Assembly: GCA_938036835.1 (NCBI GenBank)
Contig: CALHWB010000053.1
Span: 1-64,000, forward strand
Reading direction: 5' to 3'
Source: an uncultured Propionibacterium sp.
GTDB taxonomy: Bacteria > Actinomycetota > Actinomycetes > Propionibacteriales > Propionibacteriaceae
Length of the DNA stretch: 64,000 bases
Position 1 is the first letter of the stretch, and the number at the start of each line of letters is the position of its first letter. Both the position numbers and the translations under genes were made by a program. The notes beneath the pieces were generated by a model, which saw only the letters and a list, made by a program, of their open reading frames with translations, was not told the DNA's origin and did no database searches. Positions 1-8,175 of this stretch are shown here, one piece after another.

Positions 1-241
1 CAAGCTCCGAATTACGTGCCGTGCTGCTAGCCAAATTGGCGATATTGGTCAAATCATCGCAGAACACCGGCACCCTAGCCCGGTACCCAGCCGAAGAAGT
101 CACCCCAAGCACCACCGCAATACCCGACGCATTCCCAGTAACCCGACCCATATCCTCGGCAAAATCAGTATCGGTGCGATAGCCATCGGCGCCACTAACC
201 GCTACCCTGCGCGGCCTACCGGGCCCACTCAAACCACCCAC
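1..241 (-). CDS. Partial hypothetical protein, runs off left edge
   Basis: An open frame on the minus strand starts at a GTG at 241, with a GGAGG Shine-Dalgarno motif seven bases upstream, and continues past the window edge (80 codons visible). The start reads VGGLSGPGRPRRVAVSGADG and a later stretch reads GIAVVLGVTSSAGYRARVPV. I do not recognise the family. Third codon positions are rich in T (ggt, ttg, gct, gat), clearly lower GC3 than the genes to the right, which suggests a different origin, perhaps mobile DNA. The good ribosome site supports a real gene. Function cannot be assigned from the visible part. Confidence 0.45.
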   Translation of the reverse strand, partial: MGGLSGPGRPRRVAVSGADGYRTDTDFAEDMGRVTGNASGIAVVLGVTSSAGYRARVPVFCDDLTNIANLASSTARNSEL

Positions 242-298
242 AGCAAAACCTCCAGCGTCAATGCCTTACCCAGTAACTAAAACAGCCCAACCGACTAG

Positions 299-439
299 CC
301 ACGGCCAAACGCCCCCGGTGGCGCCGGCAAAACAAGATCATCGCTCAACCAACTCGTCACCCTAGAGCACAACGGCCTCCTAAACGGCAAGCACGTACCG
401 TCGCACCAGATACAAAGCTGCTACTCAGTTAAACAATAA
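299..439 (+). pseudogene. Possible remnant of a P-loop ATPase
   Basis: After an in-frame TAG the plus strand encodes about 46 residues with GGAGKTRSSLNQLVTLEHNG, ending at TAA 437-439. GGAGKT resembles a Walker A loop. There is no credible start and no following domain, so this looks like a decayed fragment of an ATPase, possibly from a mobile element, or chance. The rest of 242-495 shows nothing recognisable. Confidence 0.2.
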
Positions 440-495
440 GATGACTCATAACAACGAAACCCCAAGTCACCCCACACATCGATGGGCCAAACCCA

Positions 496-1644
496 TCAGG
501 CGCACAACTGCGGGTCAACGACCGGACCGGACCACCGTGCCTCGGGATCGGCCCAGAGTGCCTTGATCATCTCGATGCCTCCGTCCTGTGTGGTCAACTG
601 GGCTACCGCCCAAGCGGACCAGGCATAGGCGGCCAAACTGCGGTTCAGGTCGGCAAACCAGGAGTCCTGGGGTGGTGTCGGGTCTATCGGGCACAGTTGG
701 CGTAATCGCGCCAGGCTACGGGCCTGCTCGTCCGCCGATAGCTCAAGAGCCACCGATTCGGCCAATCCCTCACTCACCCAGCGCCGGCCGGCGACCGGCG
801 CCCCCAGCCATCCGGTCGCAGCATGGACGGCCTCATGGGCCAGCAGCAGAGCCTGCTGATCCTCGGTCAACTCGGTAGTGGTAAGCGGATTGACCACCAC
901 GCGAGGCGGTGCGGCTACCGCCTCCCGAGCTGCCGGCCGGCCAGAATCGGCTAGCCAGGTCAGCGCCCCGGTCTGCTGGAAATCGGTGGCTGGGGCGGCC
1001 AGTACCTGTTCCAGCTCGGTCTTACCCCGAGGCAGTTCAAAGATGAGCAATTCGGGCGGTCGCAGCAGGCCGGCCGCATCGGCGGTGGCCAGTTGCGCAC
1101 GCGCCCGATGGGCGGCCGTCAACCAGTTCGCCGCCGTGCCATCCCCAATGATCGCGACTCCAGTGCCGAGATACAAGCCGATGGGTTGGACGAGCCAGAT
1201 GGGGGTAGGTTTACCGGGCCGCTGGCTCAGCTCGGTTACCCGACAGTTGCCCTTGCAACTCCACCACACCCGCAATTCATGCCAGGCCAGCCCGGTTTCG
1301 CCCGGCACCCGCCAAGCCACCTGCCAGGTATCGCCGGTAGCCGCAAGAAACTCGACATCGCCCAACTGGTACAGATTGCGCCACAGCATCGCCCGCCGTT
1401 CCTCGGTCATCGCCGACAGCACGGCCTCGAACGCTGCCCGGTCACCGGTCGCCAGCGCAGCCGTCAACTGGGCGGTCGCCCGAGCGCCAACGGCCGCTAG
1501 ACTGCGATCGGCCGGCCGGCATCCGGTCAACTGAATCAACCCCAGCAGGCTGATGCAAATCACCAGCAACCGGCCGCACCACCGACATCGGATGCCTAGC
1601 GAGCCATCGTCGGCCGCTGAACGGGCCCCGCTGTCAAGATTCAT
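496..1644 (-). CDS. Lipoprotein with gluzincin-type metallopeptidase motif
   Basis: The 382-residue product has a hydrophobic N-terminal segment ending in a lipobox (LTGC, about residue 42), so it should be a membrane-anchored lipoprotein. In the C-terminal third HEAVH matches the HExxH zinc motif, followed about 25 residues later by SEGLAE, whose glutamate could be the third zinc ligand of a gluzincin. This suggests a secreted zinc peptidase, although the family is not identified. It is transcribed leftwards, 58 bp downstream of the M23 peptidase gene, and could share its transcript. No substrate can be inferred. Confidence 0.65.
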   Translation of the reverse strand: MNLDSGARSAADDGSLGIRCRWCGRLLVICISLLGLIQLTGCRPADRSLAAVGARATAQLTAALATGDRAAFEAVLSAMTEERRAMLWRNLYQLGDVEFLAATGDTWQVAWRVPGETGLAWHELRVWWSCKGNCRVTELSQRPGKPTPIWLVQPIGLYLGTGVAIIGDGTAANWLTAAHRARAQLATADAAGLLRPPELLIFELPRGKTELEQVLAAPATDFQQTGALTWLADSGRPAAREAVAAPPRVVVNPLTTTELTEDQQALLLAHEAVHAATGWLGAPVAGRRWVSEGLAESVALELSADEQARSLARLRQLCPIDPTPPQDSWFADLNRSLAAYAWSAWAVAQLTTQDGGIEMIKALWADPEARWSGPVVDPQLCA

Positions 1645-1702
1645 GGCTCAACCCCGGTACCGGTGGACAGGGCTCCACTAGCAACTACCTACCCGGCGAC
1701 GC

Positions 1703-2794
1703 TCAGAACAATGTCATCGGATCGGTGATCTGTGAATTCACCCAAGTACTGAAGTGCAGATGACAGCCGGTGGAGAACCCCGTGGTACCCACCGCCCCGA
1801 TGATCTGGCCAGCCTGTACGATCTCACCGGGCTGCACGGCCATCGCCTGCAAGTGGGCATAGCCTGCCTTGTACATCCCGGAATCCACGACGATCCGATT
1901 CCCCCAGCCACCCTCATACGCCGAAGAAAGCACCACACCGGTCCAGGCAGCCCTTACCGGGCTCCCACAGCCTGCTCCAATATCGACCCCATCGTGCAAC
2001 TCGGAGTAGCTCCCGATCGGGTTGACCCGATAGCCGAACGGGGAGGTAACCGGTCCGCTGGCCGGCCAGACGCCCTGGCCAGCGCCCGTAGGCAGGTTCA
2101 ACCCATCCCGGCTGACCCGATCCCCGGCGCCAGAGGCCATCGCACCATCCAGCAGCGCCTTGTTGGCGTCCAGGACGGCCTGGTTGGCCGCTGCCGCAAG
2201 GGCGGCCTTCTGTTCCACGGTGAGCCGGTTGACCACCAACTGCGCCCGCGAAACCTTCTCCTGGTATTGCGCGGCGAGTTTCTCCTGCTTGGCCACCTCG
2301 GTGTCGATCGCCTCCAGCGCGGCCTTCTGTTGACCTTCCAGTTCGGCCAGCCGATCCTGTTCGGCACCCAGCCGGGTAAGCTGCTCATCGGTGATATAGG
2401 ACACCGACTGCATGATCGCCATGTCGGTCAGGAACGATTCCTCGGAATCCGCGCTGAACAGCAGCACCGCCGTACCCAGACCGACCGATTGCTGATGGGC
2501 CGTGATCGCGACACGGCTCACCTGTACGCGTATCTCATCGACCAGGGCCTGTTGCTCGGCCAAGTCAGCCGAGGTGACGTCGTAATTGCGCTGTGCCTCA
2601 GCCTGGGCATTCTTGGAATTGTTCAGATCGGTTTCAACCCGGGCAGCCTCCTGCTGTAGCTGCTTCAACTCGGCCTGCGCGGTTGTCAACGCATCATCGG
2701 CCGCCGCATCCGACAATGCCCCGAGGGCCAGGGCTAGTGCTGCGCTTCCACCGATCAGGACTCGCAAGGCCTGCCGCATGAATGTCATGTCCAC
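1703..2794 (-). CDS. Secreted M23-family (LytM) peptidase with coiled coil
   Basis: The 363-residue protein has a signal peptide (hydrophobic run to about residue 32), a long Ala/Glu/Gln-rich coiled coil (about 35-210), and a C-terminal M23 domain with HDGVDIGAG and HLHFSTW, which carry the usual zinc ligands. The architecture matches murein hydrolase activators and endopeptidases such as EnvC-like or NlpD-like proteins. It probably trims or helps trim peptidoglycan outside the membrane. The start is a GTG with GAGGAG five bases upstream; an ATG at 2788 is an alternative. It is divergent from the nuclease gene at 2918. Confidence 0.85.
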   Translation of the reverse strand: MDMTFMRQALRVLIGGSAALALALGALSDAAADDALTTAQAELKQLQQEAARVETDLNNSKNAQAEAQRNYDVTSADLAEQQALVDEIRVQVSRVAITAHQQSVGLGTAVLLFSADSEESFLTDMAIMQSVSYITDEQLTRLGAEQDRLAELEGQQKAALEAIDTEVAKQEKLAAQYQEKVSRAQLVVNRLTVEQKAALAAAANQAVLDANKALLDGAMASGAGDRVSRDGLNLPTGAGQGVWPASGPVTSPFGYRVNPIGSYSELHDGVDIGAGCGSPVRAAWTGVVLSSAYEGGWGNRIVVDSGMYKAGYAHLQAMAVQPGEIVQAGQIIGAVGTTGFSTGCHLHFSTWVNSQITDPMTLF

Positions 2795-2904
2795 ACACTC
2801 TCCTCGGTTTCTCCCAAAACCTTAAGGCTTACTCAGCAAATTCTCAAATTCATTGATGACCAGCCCGGATCCCGGCCGGCCTGCGAACTGTCGGCGAGTC
2901 CGCC

Positions 2905-2910
2905 TAGGGT
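2905..2910 (+). promoter_or_regulatory. -10 element TAGGGT, leaderless start
   Basis: TAGGGT lies seven bases before the ATG at 2918, so the transcript should start at or next to the start codon. There is no Shine-Dalgarno sequence. Confidence 0.5.
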
Positions 2911-2917
2911 AGCGTCC

Positions 2918-4639
2918 ATGATTGGACGCCGTCCGGTACCTGTCACGCAGCCCACCCTCGATAATATCGGTACCCCGTTGTCACAGGTGACCTTCTGCGT
3001 GGTCGATCTGGAGACTACCGGCAGCGGTCCCGAGGCCACCATAACCGAGTTCGGTGCGGTGAAGGTGCGCGGCGGCAAGCTGCTTGGCGAGTTCCAGACC
3101 CTGGTGAATCCACAAGCCCACATCCCCGCACTGATCGCCGTACTCACCGGCATAACTAACCAGATGGTGGCCGAGGCGCCCCGGCTCGCGCGGGTGCTAC
3201 CCAGCTTCCTGGAGTTCTCCCAGAACTGCGTGCTGGTGGCCCACAACGCCAGATTCGATATCGGCTTCCTGAGACGCGCCTGCGAAGGTTTGGGATTAGA
3301 CTGGCCTGCGCCGCCGGTCATCGACACGGTGGCTCTGGCGCGACAGGGACTGCTGCGCGGGGAGGTGGCCAATGTGAGGCTGGCCACCCTCGCGGCCCAC
3401 TTCGGGGTCATCAGCCAGCCCAATCACCGGGCACTGGCAGATGCACGGGCAACGGTAGAGGTACTTCACGGGCTGCTGGAACGGATCGGCAGCCTGGGTG
3501 TGATCACGCTGGAGGACCTGCTCGAGTTCGAACACCGGGTATCGCCGCAACGTCGCGCAAAACGCTTCTGGGCGCAGAACCTACCAGAAGGCCCCGGGGT
3601 GTATACCTTCCATGCCGATCGCCCCGGCAAATCCCGGCAGGTGCTGTACGTGGGTAAATCCAGCAATCTTCGGCGAAGAGTGCGCAGCTATTTCACCGCC
3701 GCCGAAACCCGGCCACGGATCGACGAGATGATCCGAATGGCCACCGGAGTCGAGACATTCGAATGCGCCACCGAGTTGGAGGCCGAGATTCGCGAGTTAC
3801 GCATGATCGCAGCCCATGAACCGCGCTACAACCGGCGCTCCCGCCGACAGAATCGGCTGGTCTGGGTGAAACTCACCAACGATCACTGGCCCCGGCTGTC
3901 AATCGTGCGAACCGTAACCGACGACCAAGCCACCCACTGGGGTCCATTCGACTCCCGGCAGGCCGCCGAACAGGCCTGTCAAGTACTATACGAGGCTTTT
4001 CCGATCCGTCAGTGCAGTCAGCGCATCGCCCGGGCCGGTGGCGCCCCGACCTGTATCCTAGGCGAACTAGGCCGATGCCCGGCCCCCTGCCTGGGCACCG
4101 ATCATGCCGCCTACCTGGCATTGGTGCGCGAACTCCGGGCCGCTTTGACCACCGATGTCCGGCCCACAGTGCAGCGGATCGGGTTGCGGTTGGCCCGGCT
4201 AACCCGGGACCAGCGCTATGAAGATGCCGCCCTGCTCACCGATCGGCTACGCGGTTACCTGCACGCCACCTGGCGCTGGCACCGGCTGGTCGCGCTGGCC
4301 CGCTGCCGACAATTGATCGCCGCCAAATGGGTGCCCGAGCCCGCGGCAGGTTGGCAGATCCATATCATCCGGCACGGCCGGCTGGCCGCCGCGGTTACGG
4401 CAGCCACCGGCGACCAAGCGCGTACGGTTGCGGCCCGGGCCGAGTCACTGGCCGAAACCGTGCTGCCCGTACCGCATGATCTACCGGCCTGTTCGATTGA
4501 GGAAACCGAACGGATCCTCGCCTGGCTGGAATCCCCGGGGGTGCGTCTGCTGGAGATCGACGGCGACTGGTCCATGCCGCTGCATGTCGGGTTGCCCGAG
4601 GACGCCCTGCCGGGTCTGGCATTAGGATCGGCCGCATGA
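2918..4639 (+). CDS. DEDD 3'-5' exonuclease / GIY-YIG (UvrC/Cho-like) nuclease fusion
   Basis: The 573-residue fusion begins with an epsilon-type DEDDh exonuclease domain (about 25-190; Exo I motif FCVVDLETTG), followed by a UvrC-like GIY-YIG endonuclease domain (GPGVYTFHADRPGKSRQVLYVGKS, shown here as starting near residue 227). A cysteine-containing segment with CSQRIARAGGAPTC and CPAPC follows. This arrangement is a known actinobacterial family (Rv2191-like) thought to act in DNA repair; its biochemistry is little studied. The UvrC RNase-H-like half is absent, as in Cho. Its stop overlaps the next start by four bases (ATGA). Confidence 0.88.
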   Translation: MIGRRPVPVTQPTLDNIGTPLSQVTFCVVDLETTGSGPEATITEFGAVKVRGGKLLGEFQTLVNPQAHIPALIAVLTGITNQMVAEAPRLARVLPSFLEFSQNCVLVAHNARFDIGFLRRACEGLGLDWPAPPVIDTVALARQGLLRGEVANVRLATLAAHFGVISQPNHRALADARATVEVLHGLLERIGSLGVITLEDLLEFEHRVSPQRRAKRFWAQNLPEGPGVYTFHADRPGKSRQVLYVGKSSNLRRRVRSYFTAAETRPRIDEMIRMATGVETFECATELEAEIRELRMIAAHEPRYNRRSRRQNRLVWVKLTNDHWPRLSIVRTVTDDQATHWGPFDSRQAAEQACQVLYEAFPIRQCSQRIARAGGAPTCILGELGRCPAPCLGTDHAAYLALVRELRAALTTDVRPTVQRIGLRLARLTRDQRYEDAALLTDRLRGYLHATWRWHRLVALARCRQLIAAKWVPEPAAGWQIHIIRHGRLAAAVTAATGDQARTVAARAESLAETVLPVPHDLPACSIEETERILAWLESPGVRLLEIDGDWSMPLHVGLPEDALPGLALGSAA

Positions 4640-4914
4640 TCACCGCGTTTGTCTTCGTGCACGTGGCCACCGATCAGATCTCCCGGATCGCCGAACAGAT
4701 CGCGGCGATCGACGGGGTCAGCGAGGTCTACTCGGTGACCGGTGGCATAGATTTAATCGTCATCGTGCGGGTACGCGAATTCGAACTGGTGGCCGAGGTA
4801 GTCACCGATGCCATCCGACGATTCCCCGAAGTCACCGAGACCAACACCCACATCGCCTTCCGGGCGCACGGGCGTCCCGAGGTGGAGGCGGCCTTCTCAC
4901 TCGGCGACGGCTGA
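4636..4914 (+). CDS. Stand-alone Lrp/AsnC ligand-binding (RAM) domain protein
   Basis: This 92-residue protein matches the effector-binding half of Lrp/AsnC regulators (ITAFVFVHVATDQISRIAEQ; later VYSVTGGIDLIVIVRV) and has no helix-turn-helix. Stand-alone RAM proteins form oligomers and bind amino acids. The gene overlaps the nuclease fusion by four bases, so it should be translationally coupled to it; the functional link is unknown. Confidence 0.85.
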   Translation: MITAFVFVHVATDQISRIAEQIAAIDGVSEVYSVTGGIDLIVIVRVREFELVAEVVTDAIRRFPEVTETNTHIAFRAHGRPEVEAAFSLGDG

Positions 4915-5047
4915 GCACGGCGCGCACCAAGATGACCCAACGACCGGTGGGCCGCCCCGCGCGATCAGCAGACGACATCTGGGTCCCGGCTGGCCACCGG
5001 CCATCGCACCGGCTGCGGGTCGCCGTCCTGCTGTTGCCGCGCCGTGG

Positions 5048-5557
5048 TCAGGCCAGGGTTACCGAGTCGATCGCCACATCGTCCAGTGGCCGGTCGGACC
5101 GATTGGTTGCGGTGCTCGCTATGGCGTCCACCACGGCCCGGCTTGCCGGATCGGTCACCTCGCCGAAAATGGTGTGCCGGCGATTAAGGTGTGGGGTCGG
5201 CGCCACCGTGATGAAGAACTGGGAGCCATTGGTGCCCGGGCCGGCATTAGCCATCGCCAGCAGGTAGGGGCGGTCGAAGGCCAGTTCGGGGTGGAACTCA
5301 TCGGCAAAGGTATAGCCGGGGCCACCCCGCCCGGTACCAGTAGGGTCGCCACCTTGAATCATGAACCCAGCGATGACCCGATGGAAGATGGTTCGGTCAT
5401 AGTAATTGCCGGTGGTGGCCTGGCCAGTACGTGGGTCGCGGTATTCCTTGGTGCCGCCGGCCAGTCCAACGAAATTAGCTACTGTCTTTGGGGCATGGTT
5501 GTCGAACAGGTCGATGACGATATCGCCCCGAGTGGTGTGCAAGGTGGCCTGGGTCAC
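5048..5557 (-). CDS. ppiA: Peptidyl-prolyl cis-trans isomerase, cyclophilin type
   Basis: The cyclophilin hallmarks are all present: FHRVIAGFMIQGGDPTGTGR, FADEFHPEL, LAMANAGPGTNGSQFFITV and HTIFGEV. The protein closely resembles the cytosolic PpiA of mycobacteria and has no signal peptide. I start it at GTG 5557, because GGAAAGG lies nine bases upstream and the product then begins TQATLHTTRGDIVIDLFD as in homologues; the frame stays open to an upstream ATG at 5650. It catalyses proline isomerisation during protein folding. It is divergent from the sunset-domain gene. Confidence 0.93.
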   Translation of the reverse strand: MTQATLHTTRGDIVIDLFDNHAPKTVANFVGLAGGTKEYRDPRTGQATTGNYYDRTIFHRVIAGFMIQGGDPTGTGRGGPGYTFADEFHPELAFDRPYLLAMANAGPGTNGSQFFITVAPTPHLNRRHTIFGEVTDPASRAVVDAIASTATNRSDRPLDDVAIDSVTLA

Positions 5558-5727
5558 GGTCTGGCGCCTTTCCATCTGGTGGTCTATTTCCGCCAAGTCT
5601 TCCAGAACCAGCGGTCGAAGGAACCGACCGGCGCGGTTTGGCACCAACATTGGCGCGCCTCACGTAGCGTGGAAGAAGCTCGATCACGAGCAAGCTCGAT
5701 TACGGGCCAACCAGAACGGAGATTCAA

Positions 5728-6558
5728 ATGCGCAAGCGCAAGCAATGCCTGGCCGCCGAAGAGGCCATTGAGCAGGGCAGCAACGCCATCGAAGAAGTCA
5801 TCGACTATGTTGCGCCGCGGGCCCGGCAGGCCTGCGAACGAGCTGAGGAGGTTGTTGTCCCACTGGTGAACGAGGTGGTCGAACGGGTCCAGCCGGCCCT
5901 GGCTGACGCCTACGTGACGGTATCCGATAAGGTTCAGCACGATGTCTATCCGCGCCTCCAGGATGCCTGGGAGCAGGCTCAGAGCGATCCCCGGGTTGCC
6001 GAGGCCAGCCGTCGAGGCCGATCTGCGTGGGCAGCGTTGCGCGGTGATCTGAGCCTACCGAATCCACAGCTACCAGAGCCCGCGCGCGCCAGCCGACATA
6101 TTGGCCGCAAGATCCTCACCGCTTTGGGTTTTGTCGCGTTGATCGGGGCGCTGGTCGTGGCCATTCGCACGGTGCTGGGCAGCAGCGACGATGGCTGGTC
6201 GCCGGCCGAACCGCTACGGCCCATTGACGACGATGACGCCGATTGGGGCGAAAACCCATTCGCGGATGACTCTTTGATCGGCGAAGCTGCATCACCCGGC
6301 CCGGCCGAGTCCGCACCGATTCCGCCGTCGGCAGCCACCGCCGAGACCGATACCGCGGATGCTGCTCAGTCCTCCGGCTATGGCGAAGGAGCCTATGTGG
6401 GCAATGAACCCCCAGCGGGCTACACCATCAAGGGCAATGAACGGTCGATGAAATACCACACTGCAGAGGCAGCTGGTTATGACCGCACCAACGCCGATGT
6501 CTGGTTCAACAGCGAGGAGGCCGCCCAAGCGGCCGGATTCACCCGCGCGCTGCGCTAA
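5728..6558 (+). CDS. Membrane protein with C-terminal sunset domain
   Basis: The 276-residue protein has a basic start, an amphipathic alpha-helical stretch (about 10-100), one membrane segment (ILTALGFVALIGALVVAIRT, about residues 131-150), an acidic low-complexity linker, and a C-terminal sunset-type domain (PPAGYTIKGNERSMKYHT ... DVWFNSEEAAQAAGF). The sunset domain is a short actinobacterial module of unknown role, often at the C-terminus of surface-linked proteins. The topology suggests a cytoplasmic helical part and an external domain. A GGAG motif precedes the ATG. A strong hairpin follows the gene. Confidence 0.75.
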   Translation: MRKRKQCLAAEEAIEQGSNAIEEVIDYVAPRARQACERAEEVVVPLVNEVVERVQPALADAYVTVSDKVQHDVYPRLQDAWEQAQSDPRVAEASRRGRSAWAALRGDLSLPNPQLPEPARASRHIGRKILTALGFVALIGALVVAIRTVLGSSDDGWSPAEPLRPIDDDDADWGENPFADDSLIGEAASPGPAESAPIPPSAATAETDTADAAQSSGYGEGAYVGNEPPAGYTIKGNERSMKYHTAEAAGYDRTNADVWFNSEEAAQAAGFTRALR

Positions 6559-6620
6559 GCCATCGCGGAGACGCAGCTTCCGATTCGAAGCGAGGGCACC
6601 GGCCAGACAGGCCAGACAGG

Positions 6621-6664
6621 TTCGCGGAGGGGCGACCGAGTACCCCCGGTTGCCCCTCCGCGAA
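6621..6664 (+). terminator. Strong hairpin after the sunset-domain gene
   Basis: A perfect 13-bp inverted repeat (TTCGCGGAGGGGC / GCCCCTCCGCGAA) with an 18-base loop lies 62 bp after the stop at 6558. There is no T tract, as is common for actinobacterial terminators. A short direct repeat (GCCAGACAG twice) precedes it. Confidence 0.7.
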
Positions 6665-6740
6665 TCGTCTATCCAACCGGACGCGTCACCTCGACGGCGA
6701 TGACTCAACCCGGAATCCCACCCGGTTGCGAATTGAGCCA

Positions 6741-6812
6741 GGTGTTGTCAATTGCCCCCGAGGTGTTGTCCTAAACCACCGATATGTTGTCAATTGCCCC
6801 CGAGGTGTTGTC
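6741..6812 (+). repeat. Four 21-bp-phased TGTTGTC repeats (A-B-A-B)
   Basis: TGTTGTC occurs at 6743, 6764, 6785 and 6806, exactly 21 bp apart, i.e. two helical turns. Copies 1 and 3 are followed by AATTGCCCCCGA; copies 2 and 4 have different tails. The array ends 84 bp before the HTH gene at 6896. It could be a cooperative operator on one DNA face, or nested ends of a vanished insertion sequence. Confidence 0.7.
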
Positions 6813-6895
6813 GATTCACCGGCTGCCCTTCCGTTGGCTTCCCAGTTCGGCTTGAGTGGTCTCGCACCCTCCACTCCGCCCCAGAAGGAGCAGCG

Positions 6896-7411
6896 ATGAG
6901 CGACACAGCACAAGCCATACACCATCCAGTGATCGCCGAGGCCCACTGCTGGGTAGATGCGACCCCGTTCCGTGCCTGGCTGCGTCAGCTGCTCAGTGAT
7001 ACCGGGCTGCCCTGGCGGGTATTAGCCAGAGCAGCCCGGGTCAGCCCCACCGTGGTGCATCGTCTGCTGGAGCAGCAACCGAACAGGCCTTTGCCCCGAC
7101 TGCGGCAGTTGGATGCCAAACGGCTCCTGGGCCTGCGATCCGCCGGCATCCGGCGGCTTGCCGTCGAACCTACCGCCTGCGAGCCCCTACGAATGCTGGC
7201 CTGGGCGCTGGGTTTGCGCGGCGCCAGCCCGGCCGAGATAGCCACATTCATCGGAACCGACATCATTGCGACACGTAGCCTGATGGCAGGAAATCCGATC
7301 TGCTGTACCAAGCTGATGCAATTGCGAGCCGAGGCAGCCTGCCAGGCCTGGGGAGTGGACCCCGACGAGCTGCTCCGCAGCCAGCCAGGCCATGCGGTAG
7401 GCCGGCGATGA
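6896..7411 (+). CDS. Helix-turn-helix DNA-binding protein
   Basis: The start is the ATG at 6896, with AAGGAG nearby; the frame upstream is non-coding. The 171-residue product has an N-terminal HTH-like unit (WRVLARAARVSPTVVHRLLE, about 38-57) and a second helical region (LRMLAWALGLRGASPAEIAT, about 102-121). The family is not recognised; it resembles small actinobacterial Xre-type regulators. Its stop overlaps the prepilin peptidase start (ATGA), so the two are co-translated. The phased 21-bp repeats lie in its upstream region and may be its own operator. Confidence 0.6.
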   Translation: MSDTAQAIHHPVIAEAHCWVDATPFRAWLRQLLSDTGLPWRVLARAARVSPTVVHRLLEQQPNRPLPRLRQLDAKRLLGLRSAGIRRLAVEPTACEPLRMLAWALGLRGASPAEIATFIGTDIIATRSLMAGNPICCTKLMQLRAEAACQAWGVDPDELLRSQPGHAVGRR

Positions 7412-8088
7412 CATGCTGGCCGGTCGCGATTGCGAGCGCGATGGGTTTAACCTGGGCCCAGCTGTGGCTGGTCCGACACCATCCAGAGCCCGATCCTGCC
7501 GAACCTGACGCTAGACACAAGCCTCGTTATGCTGACCTGATCACCCGGCGAGTGTGGCTTCTAGCGATACCGGCCACGCTGGCGGCGCTGATCCCGCTGC
7601 CGGTCCTTCCCGACTGGCGCTGGCCAGGCTGGGTGGTCTGGAGCAGCGCGGTGGCGGTCCTGATCTGGGTCGATGCCCGGAGTACCTGGTGGCCCATCCG
7701 AGCGAGCCGGTTCGCCGAATGGACCATGGCGCTCGCAGTAGTGGGGGCCGCCCTGTTGACCGAGGGGAACTGGTGGTCGCCGATACTGGGTGCTCTGCTG
7801 GGCGCTTCCGCAGCCGGTGCGATGTTCGCCATCTTCTGGTGGCTTACCGGCGCCCTTGGCTTCGGTGATGTCCGGTTGGCGGCCCTGCTCGGGGCGCTGA
7901 CCGGGATGGCCGATCTGACGAGTTGGTCGCTTAGTCTTCTGGCGGGCGCACTGCTGGCTCTCTGCTGGGGGCTGGTCACCATCGCCTGGCGACGCTACCG
8001 CCCTTCCCCGCTGGGCAGAACCTTCGCCTATGGGCCCGGGCTGTGGCTAGGTGCGCACGCCGGGCTGGCCTGGACACTGCTGGGATGA
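7408..8088 (+). CDS. A24-family prepilin peptidase-like membrane protein
   Basis: The 226-residue protein is built of about six membrane segments. It carries the two aspartates expected in type IV prepilin peptidases: VLIWVDARS (near residue 90) and LGFGDVRLAALLG (near 153; family motif GxGDxKL). It lacks the N-terminal methylase-type region, as TadV/CpaA-type peptidases do. It should cleave class III signal peptides of pilin-like proteins at the membrane. No pilin, ATPase or secretin genes are nearby, so its substrates lie elsewhere. The start overlaps the HTH gene by four bases. Confidence 0.75.
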   Translation: MTCWPVAIASAMGLTWAQLWLVRHHPEPDPAEPDARHKPRYADLITRRVWLLAIPATLAALIPLPVLPDWRWPGWVVWSSAVAVLIWVDARSTWWPIRASRFAEWTMALAVVGAALLTEGNWWSPILGALLGASAAGAMFAIFWWLTGALGFGDVRLAALLGALTGMADLTSWSLSLLAGALLALCWGLVTIAWRRYRPSPLGRTFAYGPGLWLGAHAGLAWTLLG

Positions 8089-8175
8089 GTTGGTCCAGCC
8101 AGATCGGGCCCGCTAGATCCCGGACCGGCATGCCAACCGGCCGGATACGGGTTCTAGGGCATGTTCCGGACTGGG

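Noticed and set aside
4916..5046. CACGGCGCG and CGCGCCGTG form an inverted repeat.
   Set aside because: The arms are 113 bp apart, too far for a terminator; probably chance in GC-rich DNA.
4808..5869. A 353-codon plus-strand frame.
   Set aside because: It is antisense to ppiA with no domain and poor codon bias; a shadow of the cyclophilin gene.
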